64,000 bases of DNA from Malurus cyaneus samueli. Lineage: Eukaryota; Chordata; Aves; Passeriformes; Maluridae. Of the stretch, positions 36,056 through 48,239 are shown piece by piece; within the stretch, counting starts at the first letter, position 1, and the number at the start of each line of letters is the position of its first letter. The stretch is from NCBI GenBank assembly GCA_009741485.1, contig CM019238.1, forward strand, positions 13,654,908 to 13,718,907. The letters run 5' to 3'. Below the pieces are notes generated by a model, which was given only the letters and a program-made list of their open reading frames with translations, had not been told where the DNA came from and did no database searches. The position numbers were made by a program, and so were the translations under genes.

Positions 36056-39000
36056 GTGTCCATTTTATTCCTTCTTGGGATAATATTCCCGGATTTCTGG
36101 GCTATGTTTAGGTGGTAAAATGATCAGTACCAGGAGGATGATTCTGTGGTGACTGACAGGGAAAACCCCAAATCCACATCCAGATTGAGAACATTCAGAA
36201 CAGCCTTGGAGCTCAGTCCTGGGCTTGGAATTCCCAAAGGAATTCAATAGGTATCAGATAGACCCTAACTGAATGGGGGGAGAGATAAAATCCTGGCAAG
36301 ATGTAATTAAAACCCAGCCAAAGCAACATGGAAAAAGCCTAATCAAGCTCTTGGAGGGAGGAGAAGGAAGGATGGAACCTGGGCTTGGACACGCCCAGCT
36401 CCTTCAGCCAAGGGAAATGCCAGGGCAGCCAAGGCCAGCCCATAAATTCAGCTTTGGAGCAGGACAACACAACAGCAACAACACTCTGGTTCCTCCAGCA
36501 GCTCTTCAAGGGCAGAGTTTGCAATTCAGCAGGAGAATCAGAGACAGCAAGAGTTGAGCCCTCCAGAGGAACAGATCTGGAGCACCAGATATGCAAAGTG
36601 TTGGGTTAAAAACACCACAGGAAAGAGTATCAGAAATTTCCTGTTCTTTGAGCACTCCAGTTCTCATCTTGAGGGTTTTTTTTTTCCTTCTTGTCTTGTT
36701 GACTTGAAAGGAAAAATGCAGAAAGAAAGCCCCTGGTAAGAAATGGTTTAACCAGGCCCTTTGTGCTGGGCTGAGGGCAGATAAGGACACCCCACGTACC
36801 AGGAATTTGTGAAATTGTGTTCCTCCAGCAGCAGCGCCCACCTCCAGCCCTCCTGCAGCTCTGCTGCTGCAGCAGATTGTGGCAGATATCGCCAGAAGGT
36901 TCTATGAAATGGAAGTTTTGGTTTTAATAGTTACAACCTCTCATTTCCTGAATGTCACTGGTGGATGTGCCCAACAATAATTCACATTTTCCATCAGGGC
37001 GAGGAGTTGTGTGCTCTTTACCACTCTATTCCACCACGCTGAGCTGCTCTTGCTCCCATCTTTCCCTCCAAAAATTCTCTCCCATCCTTCCTGCTCGGAT
37101 TTCACAATGTGTGGTCTCAGGCCAGGCTGCCTATCAGCTCCTGATCAGCCCAAAAATACTGTCTCTGGGCTCTGAATCACCGCTCAATTATACAACTGCT
37201 CTTATCTCATGTGCTAAGAAATGGCTGTTTGGTGTTGGTTTTTTTTTAATGCACTCTGGAGAGTGTTTTTATTCTTTTCCTGCCATAATTCAGCTCCTCT
37301 TTGCAGCCCAGGCCCATAAAACACCTTAAAAATGTTTTAAAATGGAATATTCACCTGGGTTGGGAAAGAACAGCTAAGGAAGTCGGTGAGAAAGCTTTAA
37401 AAAAAAAAAAAAAAAAAGAAAAGATAAAACACAAAATATGATCTGTCTTGTGATCACTGATGTCTCAAATGATGCTCCAGGAGGTGCTGGAGGTTGGGGA
37501 CAATTCCAGTCCCTGATGGGGGCAGTCAGGACTGGGATCAACATTCCATGAAGTGATTCACGAGTGTTGATCTCCAGTTCAACCCAGCAGCACTTAAATG
37601 CATCACTTAATATTAATCACTCAAATGTTTATATATAAATATGATAACTTCAATATTTATGACCATATTGAGGCCGAGTTCAGGCGATTTCAAGGCTGAA
37701 GAGGACGTGGCTGTTTCCATCCCTCTGGAAATCCCACGAAACATAAAAACAAAAACACTGTCAGCAAAGAGAAACCCTGATAGGGGGAATGGGGGAATGA
37801 CAAATAATTCTGATATCAATAGAGTTTTTGCAACACTGGCACATGATTCTGTTGGAATTCGTGACTTTTCAGCCCTTTCCAATGGATTTCCAAGTGCTGA
37901 GAAACAGTGAGCTGTAGGATTCCTGTAACTACCACCCCAGTACAGCCTGGAGTTCATCACTCACTGCCAAAAATCACCTTAAACCCCACTTTGTGCTGCT
38001 GCTGAGCCATGAGTTTGTGAGTTACAGAAGTGCAGCTCATTCCAGTCAGCGCCACTGATGGATTCAGGTCTTTTCCCAGCTTTCTTTGAGTTCCCTGGAA
38101 TTATTTTAATGAGATTTTGTTTCCATTTCACTTCACCCTGAGGACCCACAGACGTAAATCACCCAGCACATCTCTGCCTGTTTCGTCTGTGACTGCCTGA
38201 GCACCAAAACCCTGTTGGTTTGCAAGGTCAGGCTCAGGATTGACCTTGGACTGACCCCAACCCCAACCTCTTTTCAGGAGAATTCAAATTTCTGTGTAAA
38301 CTCTGCAATCTCAGAGATTTCTGACTGGCTCCTGTTGCCTGCAGACCCTACACCATCAAAATTGTCCTTTTTTGGCCATCTGAGGCCTGAGTCACATCAC
38401 TTCTGTTGAGCTTCCAGGCTGACATCTGATTTCTGCATTATCTTAAAATCCATCTGTCCGCATTCAAATCTTCCCGTTGCTTCAAAAATCAAATTTTCAG
38501 CCTCTCATTCCCTTTAAATATTAGAAAAGAATCCTAAAAGCATCAGGCAGATGTTTTCCCAGCTCCCAGCCTTCCCCTGCAGGAACCACAAGCCATTAGT
38601 TCTGCTGAAGGCTTCGCTTGCCTCGTTATTTATTTACTTGTGCTTTATTCCCGTTATTCTTTCTATGCTGTGTTTCCCTTCTGATTTTTCCCACAAGGCT
38701 TTTTTCCCAGGCGCAGCAGGACTCCAAGGAACGGGAGCATCAGTATTTACCAGGCAGAGATTTGGGAGCATCTGGCTCATCCCTGCCGTAGATCAGCTCC
38801 TGGAACTTTGGGCTCTCCACAATCACTGCCAGAATCCACAGCTGGCTCACAGGTCCTGTTTTCCATGTCCCACTGCTCTGGTCCAAAGAGAGGGAAAAAC
38901 AAATCCCAAAAAACGACAGGAAGCTGGGAATCCTTCAGCCTTTCCTGTGCAGGTTGTGGTGGTGACCGCCGGCACTGTCCTGGGTTTGTAGGGACACAGG

Positions 39001-41749
39001 TGACACTGCTGCCAGGGAAAGGCAGTTTCTTCTGAAAAACCATCATGAGGCCCTAAAAAAACCCGCCAAACTTGTGGCAATGCCCCTCTGAACTGATATG
39101 GTCCTGCCCCTGCCCCCAGATGGTTTATCAGCTTCAGCAGAGTTTGTGACCTGCAGAGTGATAAGGCCCGGAAATCCTGATACCAACTTGCTCTAAAAAC
39201 CAGAATTTCTGTGAGCAGAAAACCAGCATTTTCCTCTATTTTCTCCCATTCCTCTGGACCACAGGAGCTAGAGATGTCCCAGCTCTTTGCCATAAAACCC
39301 CAAACCCTAACTGGCCTTTGCCATAAAAATAAAACAAACCCTAAGTAACCTTTGCAGGGAATCGAGGCTTTTCAAGAAGCTGTATTTCCCAGCCTCTTGA
39401 ATTTTCCTGGGCTGGTCTCTCGGATCTCCTAAAGTTTGGCAGCAGCATGCTTGGGTCACTCTCTAAATTAGCTGATTTTCTATGGAAGTTATTTTTATCC
39501 ATCAGTGTGGTCCCACTAGGAAACAATTTACTAATGCCTGTCATCTGTCCAAAGCAAACATGTTCCCTAGTACGGGAATCACATAGAATAGCACAGAATT
39601 TGTTTCCTCTTTTATTCTTTCAGGCAACAATACCATCCAAAATAGCTCTCGAGTTGTTTGTTGAAAAAATAACAGATTTTTCTTTCTGACAGCTTTCCCC
39701 GCCCCGCCAGCTGAAGATAACCAATGTTCATGCAGGAGAGATTTTGGGGATGGAGGCAGGACCAATAATTCCTCATGCACTTGTTTGTGTTTGGAGGAGG
39801 GGCTGCTTTCTGGGATGGGTTGGAAGGAGATGGATCCTGGCTTTGGATGGTTTGGGATTCCCATTTTGGCTCTGAATCCCCCTCTCAGGGATCCCTGCTC
39901 AGCACAGGCTGCACCTGCTCCACCCCTGCCCTGCTCCAGCCATTCCTTCTCTGCCCTTTGCCAATCCCAAACATTCCTTTGGGCTTTTCCAATCACTTTG
40001 TATTTACCCTCCACCACTGTTTGCTCTGCTCTCACTTTACAACATGGTGTAAAGGTCGGAGAATGCCCTACTCCAGCTAAACCTGCATTGGATGAGCCAT
40101 GGGATGGCATCACTTCTGCTCCTCTGGGCTTTTCCTCCTCATGGGGGTGGCCCTGGCACCATGTCCTGGATTAACCCCAGCCCTACACAGCCTCTGGCTC
40201 CCTCCTGGAGGATGGGGGAGAGCACTGGAATGGTAAAAATGACAAAATTTGTGCCTGAGGAAAACCCAACATGGAATTATTTTCCTGCTGATGGTGCACG
40301 ATGGGGATGGGGACAGTCCAGCCAGGATGGGGTGAGCGTGTGTTGGTGTCAGGGTGGGGAAGGTGGATGAGCTCAGCAGAAAACAGAGGAAATCTGTGGC
40401 TTCCAGTGAAATTCCATCCCCTGGGGATGAGCTGAGCAGAGGAAGGTTGTGACTCAACGGGAAGCACAGAGTTTAACTGGAACCAGACTGATCCAGGAGC
40501 ATCCCAACATGAGTGGGGACTGAGGAAAAACCACGGCAGGAGCAGAAACAAAGCCCACAAAGGGCTGTCCCTGGCACAGCACATGGAGAAATCCAGGAGA
40601 TCCCAGCAAGGAGGGCTTGGAGCAGGGCTGGGGAAGTTCATCCCTCCCTGCACGATTCCTCACAAGAGCTGAAAACTTCCGAACTTCTTCCAGGTATTCC
40701 CAAAATTTCAGCTAAGGGCAGCAGTGGGGAATTTCCACCTCAGCTCCTGGAGGAAAGGTGTGTCACAAAGTGCTGTCCCACTGGAAATGTGGATCAGTGA
40801 AGGAGGAAGGTGGAAAACACCGAAATTTGCATTAAACTTCTTGGACCGAGTTCTTCTCCCCAGTTTTATGAATCACCACCACTTCTTTATGCATTTTTTT
40901 CTGTAATCTTGATCCAGTCTACACTTTAACAAAAAGCATTGTGCCATCAACCCTGTCCCTGTCTCGCCATAAGGAAATGTTTCCTGCCAGCCCTGCAAGA
41001 GGGGCTGATGAAATCCTGTTTTCTCACTGGAACTCCTGTCCACAAGGAATAAACATTCCATTAGTAGTGCTTTCTCCCTCATTTGCCCTCATTAAAAGGT
41101 AATTTCCTTTTCTATCCCGAAAATGGAGAATAATGGCGATGAGGCAAGCGAGATGATGATTTTCCTTTGCTGATGAGCTCTTTGCAAAGGTGAAAAGGGG
41201 AAACTCGTGTTCCTCAGAGAGGGGCAGGGTACACCAAGTCACACCTGAGCCCTTGCCAATTCCTGCTCCTCCAGCACGTGGGATTTGCTGTTTTCCCATC
41301 AGGAAGGGCACGGGGAAGGTCAGCCCAGCACATTTGGCTTTAAAAAGGAGCTTCCTGAACTCTGAGAGACAAGAAAGAGGCAGAATTGAGGAATTGTGGA
41401 GAACTCCAGGGAGGAATCAGAAGGAAACCCTTCTTGAGGGAAAAACCAGGGTGAAAATGAGACAGGGACTGTTCTGGTTTCTCAGACAACCCGAGAAAAA
41501 ATAAAACCAAGGTAAAGCACGAGCAGAGCAGCCCTGAGCCATCCATCAGCCCTGGGATCAGGATGGCAGCTGGGACCATCAGGACAAGATAACCAGATAA
41601 CCCCCAAGGAGCAGGAGTCAGGACCTGTTTTGTAGGACTAAATTGCAGAGTTATTCGCAAAGAAAAATGTCTTCCCTCAGTTTCCTTGAAATCTTCAAAC
41701 CTGTTAAAAAAAACCTTCCTAAAAATACAAAATATTCAGATGATGTCAT

Positions 41750-41940
41750 TTCCCTGGGCCTGGAGGAGCTGTGGCTGTCCCTGGATCCCTGAAAGGGTCT
41801 GAGGCCAGGTTGGATGGGGTTTGGAGTGACCTGGGATAGGGGAAGATGTCCCTGCCCATGGCAGGGGCTGGGATGAGATGAGTTTTAAAATCCCTTCCAA
41901 CCCAAACCAGTCTGGGATTCCATGGTTCTGTGGTTGTATG
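41750..41940 (+). mobile_element. CR1 LINE 3' fragment
   Basis: GGCCAGGTTGGATGGGGTTT, GGAGTGACCTGGGATAGGGG, TGCCCATGGCAGGGGCTGGG and CCCTTCCAACCCAAACCAGT, ending near GGATTCCATGGTTCTGTG. Confidence 0.9.
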
Positions 41941-42471
41941 AGATGGCAAGGGAAGAGTGCTTGAAACCCTCATCAAAAGTGCTTCAGACAGAAAAAACCT
42001 GAAATTCTCTTATGTATTGCTGAATTTTAATGGAATTACATTGGTGAAGAGAAAAAAAAAGAAAGTGTTCGGCTGTAAAGGGCACAGCAATGAATTGGGA
42101 AAGCTGTGTTTATTCTGTTTGTGGAACTGCGAGGAGGTGAAGATGAACTGAATAAATAAGATCTGATTAAAGATTACAGTACTTTCCCCATGGCTGGGGA
42201 AATGGGGCACAGCCACGGTCAGATCCCCCATCTCTGCCTCCCAAACCCCCAAAAAGGAGTTTCCTGCTGTTTTCACAGACTGGGTGCTGGGGGGGAAGCT
42301 CTCACCAGAAGGGTGGTGCCCTGGGAGATGGAGAGTTCATCTTATCTGTCCACAAGCCGTTGTGAAATTCTGAACTGCTGAGAAAAGCGTGGACAGTTTG
42401 CAGAATTTGTGCTCTTGCAGCTGCTGGTTGTGTTGTATCCTCGTGGCAGGCAAGAAAAATAAGCAAATACA

Positions 42472-42560
42472 GCAGAAGTTGTGAAACAGGAGTTGTAAAA
42501 TAGAATAGAAGTTGTAAAAGATAACAGAAGTTGTGAAGGGTGACAGAAGTTTTAAAATGC
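42472..42560. repeat. Degenerate 18-19-bp tandem repeat
   Basis: Five variants of CAGAAGTTGTGAAAGGGTGA / AGAAGTTGTAAAAGATAA follow one another. Confidence 0.75.
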
Positions 42561-43469
42561 AAAACTGCTACGGAGAGTCCCTGACAAAACTCACGCCTTA
42601 AAATAACATATAGAAAGGAGTATTTATACACTAAATAATATTAATTATACAAACTGCCAGCCAGCTCAATCCCTATTTCCAAGGATTTTCTCTGTTTTTG
42701 GCAGATGTACATCCCAGTGCCCCCGGGTGGGGAGGAGAGCACTGGGCTCTCTTCCCTGCTCCATCCCCAGGTGGGAACAGCAGCACTGGGAATTTCAGCT
42801 GCTTCATCCTTTCTCAAGGATGAAGGGGAATGGCAGGGCTGTTGTGGGACAGGCAGGGAACCCTCCTGTCTGATCAGAAGAGAGACCCTGGCTGATCAGA
42901 AGCTGAGACAGCTTTTCATGCCCTGTTTCCACAGCAGGCACAGGATGGGAATTGCAGCGAGATTCCTGTGGCTGCCGATGGACCCGTTTGCTTCTCTCCA
43001 CCGGGGAAATCTCCTCTGCTCCTCACCGACACCTCCTGAGGAAAACCTTCAGGAGGGGAGAACTTGGCTCCATCCCCACGTTCCGCCCGGATAACAACGA
43101 GGAGAGGGAGCAGCACGTCAGCTGTGCCAAACCCTGGCAACGCCAACACAAACACGGCCGGGATAGCCCAGTCCAGCCGTGCCAGGGACAGCCTTTCTCC
43201 ACTCACTGCTTTTCCCTCGTGGAGAACCTGTGCTGGCACCCAGACAGGTCCAGGATTGCTCTCTGTGATCTGTTCCAGCTCTGTTCTTTGTCTGAGGAAG
43301 TGTCTGGGAAAGCTGAACTGTCTCCATCAGTTTTTCCAGACAGCTGAAAGTTAATGGGTGCCACGATGGGAGTGAGTAATGCTTGTGCAACCGGCTCTGG
43401 GGAAGTTGCCCAGCAAAACAAAATCCCGCGGGCCCGGCTCTGACGTGGAGCCCAACACGGGGCGCTCTG

Positions 43470-43477
43470 TATAAAAA
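43470..43477 (+). promoter_or_regulatory. TATA box of the GPCR-like gene
   Basis: TATAAAAA lies in otherwise GC-rich sequence, placing the start of transcription near 43500 and the ATG at 43543. A CRE-like TGACGTGG is 22 nt upstream at 43441-43448. A sharp TATA promoter rather than a CpG island suggests tissue-restricted or inducible expression. Confidence 0.6.
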
Positions 43478-43542
43478 CCAGGAATTGATCCAAGGCAAAC
43501 GGCACATTGCAGCTCTGCTGGGACACCACTCACAGTGCAGGG

Positions 43543-43580
43543 ATGGAGAAAACTGTCCCTGGATGCTTCTTCCAGCAAAT
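43543..43580 (+). CDS. First coding segment of a two-exon GPCR-like gene
   Basis: An ATG at 43543, about 73 nt past a TATA box, opens 12 codons plus two bases (M-E-K-T-V-P-G-C-F-F-Q-Q, then AT). The segment ends at a strong donor, AAT followed by GTGAGT at 43581. The next good acceptor in the same reading phase is at 46834. Joining them gives 38 + 691 = 729 nt, an exact multiple of three, with the split codon restored as ATG. The phase match and the TATA placement are the reasons for choosing this start. Alternatively this exon could be 5'UTR, with translation starting at the split Met (13) or at Met22 (46860). Confidence 0.55.
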
Positions 43581-46500
43581 GTGAGTATTTTTCCTTTTCC
43601 GCTAAGAAATAGCACTTGGTTACAGTCGGGTTATTCAGTGCTAATCTGCCTTTCTGATTTGTTCTCCTCTTCTCTGCATTCTTTGGCATCATTCCAGAAG
43701 TCATTTTTTAAAGGGATTACTTGTTTAAGAGGAGGAGGGATTTTTGGGTACCCCTCAGTTTACAACACTGTACTGATGACAAATGAGAAGTTATTATTAA
43801 CTGGAATCTGGGAAGTGTGTCAGGAGAGACTTCTATGGAGATAAAAAAAAAATAGGATACTGAAAACGCCAAGTGTTGGTTCAGGAAACTTCCTGTGAGC
43901 TTGAACTGGGATTTCATCTGGCCAAAAACTGTCCAAGTGTCCCTGTCCATGTGCAGGAATCCTCCTGTGAGTGATGTGAACCACAGACCACATGAGCTGT
44001 TTGGGAAACTGTAAATAAATGAATGGAGATCAGGTTTCCTCCTTCACCAAGTGGGGCCATTCTGGAAACTTTCAGGGAACAGCTCCTGTTCCAGTTCCAG
44101 GAGCATTCCCACCTGCCCATGTGCAGGCAGAGGGAAGGGTTTGCTCTCCTCTCACCAGATCTCTCAGTGGGACTCAGATTTCCCAGCTGGAGGGAAGCTG
44201 TGGATGGAGCTTGGCTGAGCCACACTGGAGAAGCTTCAGCCCCTGCCTGTGCTCTCTTCACCCAAAATTACCTTCCCCTTACCTGTGCAGAGACTGTGTC
44301 TGATCTGTGATGTGCCCAGGGCGCTCTCTGGCACCGATTTGGCCACAGGAGCAGGGATGGTGCCCTCACAGCATTCCCATGGGGTGGGCAGTGTTCTCCC
44401 ATGAGGGCACAACTGCTTTGGCAGTGCCAAAACCCTGCCAGGGGCCACCACAGCTCTCCATGGACAGAACTCCAGCACCTGGAACATCTCCCAGCTCTGC
44501 TTTGTCCACAGGAGCAGATGGATCCAAGCAGCACCCGGATTATCTGGAGCTGGGGGGGCTCTTCCCTGCCAAAAATGTGCCAATGCCTGTGGTGACCCAC
44601 GGGGCTGCTCCTGATCCCTGCCCCCAGCCCGGGGTGTCACCTGCTTTCTCAAAATCTGCGCCCAGATTCCTTCAGAGGCACGAGGAGATAAACATCTCAA
44701 CCCCCTGGGGCAAAGGAGGAAATCAAACCTCGCTCTACCGCATTCTGGATGCCAGTTTTAACCTCCAAATTATGGTGTGGGAGGGGTGGAGGGAGCAGGA
44801 GGGAGCCCTGACAGCGATCCTGCCTGCAGGGGCAGCCCTGGAATGAAGGGACAGACACCTCTGGGTGTCACAGCACAAAGGGGGAAGGCATTTTCCAGCC
44901 AGGAACTCCAGTTCCTGTCCAAAGGACGCTGTGGTGTGCAGAAGAACGCTGGCAGCATTGTGGAAAACGCTGAAGTTTCAGTCAGAGGATGTGAGAAACA
45001 CCCTGAGCTCCTCAAGGTCTGGCCCCGGGCGCCTCCTCCGGCTTCTCCGGCTGCTCCTCATTCCTAACACTCCACCTTGGATTCATCACCAAACCCTGGG
45101 TCAGGCACGACCCAAAGTCCAGAAGCTCTGAGTTAAAAAGCTCCACATGGATGAGATCTGCTGTAAATCCAGCCCTTGGTGGCCATGTAACAAGCAAAGA
45201 TCTTTATCAGGGCCTACAATTCATCTCCTCAAAGAAATAATTAACGAAAATGGACACAGAAAAAGGTGGCAAGAAAAAAATAACAACAGAATATTCTTAA
45301 TGTACTTTTTCAAATGAGATAATGAGGTAAATCAGGATTGAAGATAATGAGGTAAATCAGGATTGAAGATAACGAGATAAATCAGGGTTCAACTGTACCT
45401 GCCATGGATTGGTTCTCCTCCACTCAGAGCTGGGGACTTGTTGGAGTTCCACATTGTGGATTCAGGGTTTGTTCCATTATATCTGAATGTCTTTGGTGTT
45501 CTGTATCAAAACAAAGGGCCAAACCAATCATGGAGTCATTAACGACCTCTAAGATCATTTGCTTTTGCCACAAAATGCAGAATCATTTTCCCACTTAATT
45601 ACTGTGGGAGATGAGGGTTTCTCCTCATTACTGAGGATGAGCAGACTCAGCTGAAACATGGTGAGAAATTCCTCCTACTTCTTGCCCAAAGTATTCCATC
45701 AGCAGGTTGGATCAGACACTTAAATGACAAAGCAGAGCAGGCACATGTGAATCTCAGATGAGTCAGCCTGGCATCAGTCAAGTCTCTACAAAAAAATGGG
45801 AATCCCAGTCTCAAAAAGCTGGCTCGGTACCTGTCATAGGAATCTCCCAGGATTAGCATATCCCCATCAATCCAGCAGAATTAAAACCAGGTGATGACTA
45901 AATCAACCACCCAGACCTGCTGGGTAATGCTCTGTGAAAGCTCTGCAGCACCAGCTCCAAGGTGCTGACATTGGGAATTCTGAGAATTTGCACAGGGAGA
46001 GAATTGCTCAATAGGAGAGAAATGGAATTGTTACACTCAGCTCAGTCTGAGGCTCAGCCTCCCTGGAAATCCTTCAGAGACATCTTTTCTGAGCTGTTGG
46101 CCTCAAAACAGATCACACACCTCAGCCAAGGCTTAAATTCTGCTGAGTTCATTCTTGCAGCTCATGAGAACCACAAAGTGTGAGATCTCTGCAGAGTCCC
46201 ACCTGACACATCATTCCTCAAATTCCTGAGAATGAACCTTCCCGTGGTTTCCCATCCAGCTGTGCATGACTTCACCATAGTTTCACCTAGGCTGCGTTTC
46301 TTACCTTGCTCCTCCCTAAAATGCCTCATGAAACAATATAGAAACTCTTCAGAAAATTCAGGCTATGTGACACTTGCTGGTTGCCGCCAGGACTGATCAT
46401 TCTGCTGCAGGAGGAAGTTGGGCTCAGTCAATTTGCTTTATCTGTGAGAAACCCACATTGTTCTCCCTTATCTCCTCCCTCCCATTTAGATAACAATTTC

Positions 46501-46834
46501 CTTGTTTATTTATTAGAACTGAATTTGTAGATGATTTTACCGTTTTCTAGGAACCACAGTTTATCATTGTCTGGCTCCTCCCTTTCACCCTTTCAGTGAA
46601 TATCACACCAATTATGCTGCTACCTATAAAAATCCAGGCACTTTCCAAATTTTACTTCTGTTTAAGATACGAGTGTGTAAATAAAAGCTCAGACCCTGAG
46701 CTGGCATCATTTCCAGCCAGTTCTGGACACTGGAATGTGCCTGTTCAAGTGCAGATCCATCATAACGGACTGGATGGAATCCATCCTGCTAATTTTACAT
46801 TTAATCACTGGGGGTTTCTTTGCATGTATTGCAG
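43581..46834 (+). other. Intron of the GPCR-like gene
   Basis: The GT-AG interval of 3.25 kb begins GTGAGT and ends TTGCAG. It contains a 25-bp tandem repeat at 45318-45392 and a long open stretch near 44.3-44.85 kb that does not join in frame with the flanking exons. No CR1 fragment is evident. It otherwise looks like ordinary unique sequence. Confidence 0.5.
45318..45392. repeat. 25-bp tandem repeat, three copies, in the GPCR-like gene intron
   Basis: Units at 45318-45342, 45343-45367 and 45368-45392 begin GATAATGAGGTAAATCAGG. The first two are identical and the third has several changes. Confidence 0.92.
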
Positions 46835-47525
46835 GTATTCTTCCCTGGCTGGCATTTCAATGGAGAGAGACCACATGAAAGACCTCAGGAGGTACCTGGC
46901 ACTGAAATACATCCAATACCTCGTGCTGTCCTCCTCCAACGCCGTCAGCACGCTGCTGGGGCTGCTGGGCAGCGCCTACGCCATCATCCTCCTGCAGTCT
47001 GCCAAGGTCTCCTCCAAATCCACCGCAGTCCTCATTTCCAGCCTGGCCCAGGCAGACATCCTGGTTTTCCTCAGCTTTGTTCTTGACGTGGTTTTGGGGG
47101 GTTTTGGTGCCGTTGTCTCCCCCGTGGGCTCGGCGCTGGCGCGGATGCTGCTGACGGCCAACGCTCACCTGAGCTGTGTCCTGCTGAGCTGTGTGGCCGT
47201 GGAGGCGTACCTGATCACCTTCCTGCCCACACAGTCACGGCCCCTGCGGACAGTCAGCAAGGCCAGGCTGCTGGCCAGGGTGCTCTGGACTCTGGTGGCC
47301 GCAGAGTGTGCCCTGTTCCTCCTGGATGAGCACCTGAGTGCTGGTGGCCCCTCCGCTCCCTCTCACAGCGTTTTGGGGCTCCTGCTCCGACTCTCCAGCT
47401 CAGCTGCTGCCCTGCTCAGGTCCCTCAGCTACATCCTGGGCATCCTGCTGAGGATTGTCAACGTCTACATCTACTACAAGATCTTTTTCAGCCTGTCTCC
47501 CAGGTCTAGGCTCAAATCCAAGTAG
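46835..47525 (+). CDS. Second coding segment: five-helix, class A GPCR-like membrane protein
   Basis: With the upstream segment this gives a 242-residue protein. Residues 14-34 are a short N-terminus, followed by hydrophobic segments near 38-66, 79-104, 115-143, 160-177 and 191-232. Spacing fits class A receptors: GLLGS at 55-59 (S59 in place of the helix 1 Asn), SLAQAD ending at D87 (28 residues on, the canonical distance), EAY at 136-138 in place of DRY, and W164 in helix 4 (28 residues on, the same as in the neighbouring CYSLTR1). A tyrosine in NVYIY (222-226) falls where helix 5 Tyr is expected. The protein then ends in a basic tail SPRSRLKSK with no helix 6 or 7. No cysteine occupies the helix 3 disulfide position. 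The exon is GC-rich and intact, with the acceptor TGTATTGCAG at 46825-46834. I cannot assign an orthologue. It may be a truncated or decaying receptor, or a real atypical five-helix protein. Confidence 0.65.
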
Positions 47526-47738
47526 GGCACGTTCCTCTGGGAATCCTGGAACGACACGAAACCCTTGGACACAATTCCAAACCGATGGAAACTGCTCCGT
47601 AACCAGGACCAAGGCTTGCCCTGGAGCTGCAACCTTCATCATTCCTGGTGAGGAATGAATCCTGAATCCTCAGCTGTTACTGAGAGGAGTTTGGGGATGA
47701 GGAGCCTCTTGGCATCAAGAAAACTCAGCTGCTGTGTC

Positions 47739-47755
47739 TTTATTGAGACTTTATT
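47739..47755 (-). terminator. Two minus-strand poly(A) signals inside the opposing 3'UTR
   Basis: Plus-strand TTTATT occurs at 47739-47744 and again at 47750-47755, giving two AATAAA hexamers 11 nt apart on the minus strand. They lie about 60 nt past a minus-strand stop codon at 47812-47814. They could end a converging transcript or be chance AT-rich motifs. Confidence 0.3.
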
Positions 47756-48239
47756 CACCGTACAGGTGAAACAACAGACATTTCGCGGTTGGAAATCAAC
47801 CCCACTATTTTTTATATAAAAAGGGTGCTTAAAGGCTTCCTCAGGGATCTGTTGAGCTGAGAGTTGTGTAGCTGTTTAACAAAGACAGGCTCTATGTCCT
47901 GAAATATTCCTAACCCAGGTGAGCCCTGGTGGGGTGGAGTCTTTGTGCCGTCCCCAGCTCGTGGCCATGGCGCCAGCAGCGAGTGCTCAGTGCTGACTCT
48001 GCTTCTCAGGAGACTTGAAAGGAAGCTCAGCCAAGGGCTGGGGATCAGCAAGAGCAGAGCACAAATGTAATCAAGTCAATTAAACCCTTGGATGAGTGTT
48101 GCCAAACGGTGCTGATCCCGTCAGCAGGAAGGAAGGATGTCCTAATAACTTGATGCTCTGTGATAACCTGTTCTTGCTCCTGGGGCCTGAAGTGAGACAC
48201 TCCCAGGAGGGATGAAGTGTTACTTGAAGTGCTGTAATT

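Larger units (their letters stand above)
30491..43440. other. Intergenic interval between CYSLTR1 and the GPCR-like gene
   Basis: No coding exon recognised in about 13 kb. It contains CR1 fragments near 31.2, 33.2, 35.4, 36.0 and 41.8 kb, an A-run at about 37399-37417, T-rich stretches (30790-30800, 31430-31505, 36676-36690), and a degenerate repeat at 42472-42560. GC and CpG rise moderately from 42.95 to 43.45 kb towards the TATA promoter. Confidence 0.45.

Noticed and set aside
44307..44846. 180-codon plus-strand frame within the GPCR-like gene intron, with an acceptor-like TTGTCCACAG at about 44512
   Set aside because: Its donor is weak, and splicing from the first exon at this acceptor would hit an in-frame stop within about 35 codons, so it does not fit the gene model.
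46596..46834. Upstream extension of the GPCR-like frame to an ATG at 46596
   Set aside because: It crosses the strong acceptor TGTATTGCAG and its peptide has intron-like composition. The spliced first exon explains the start better.
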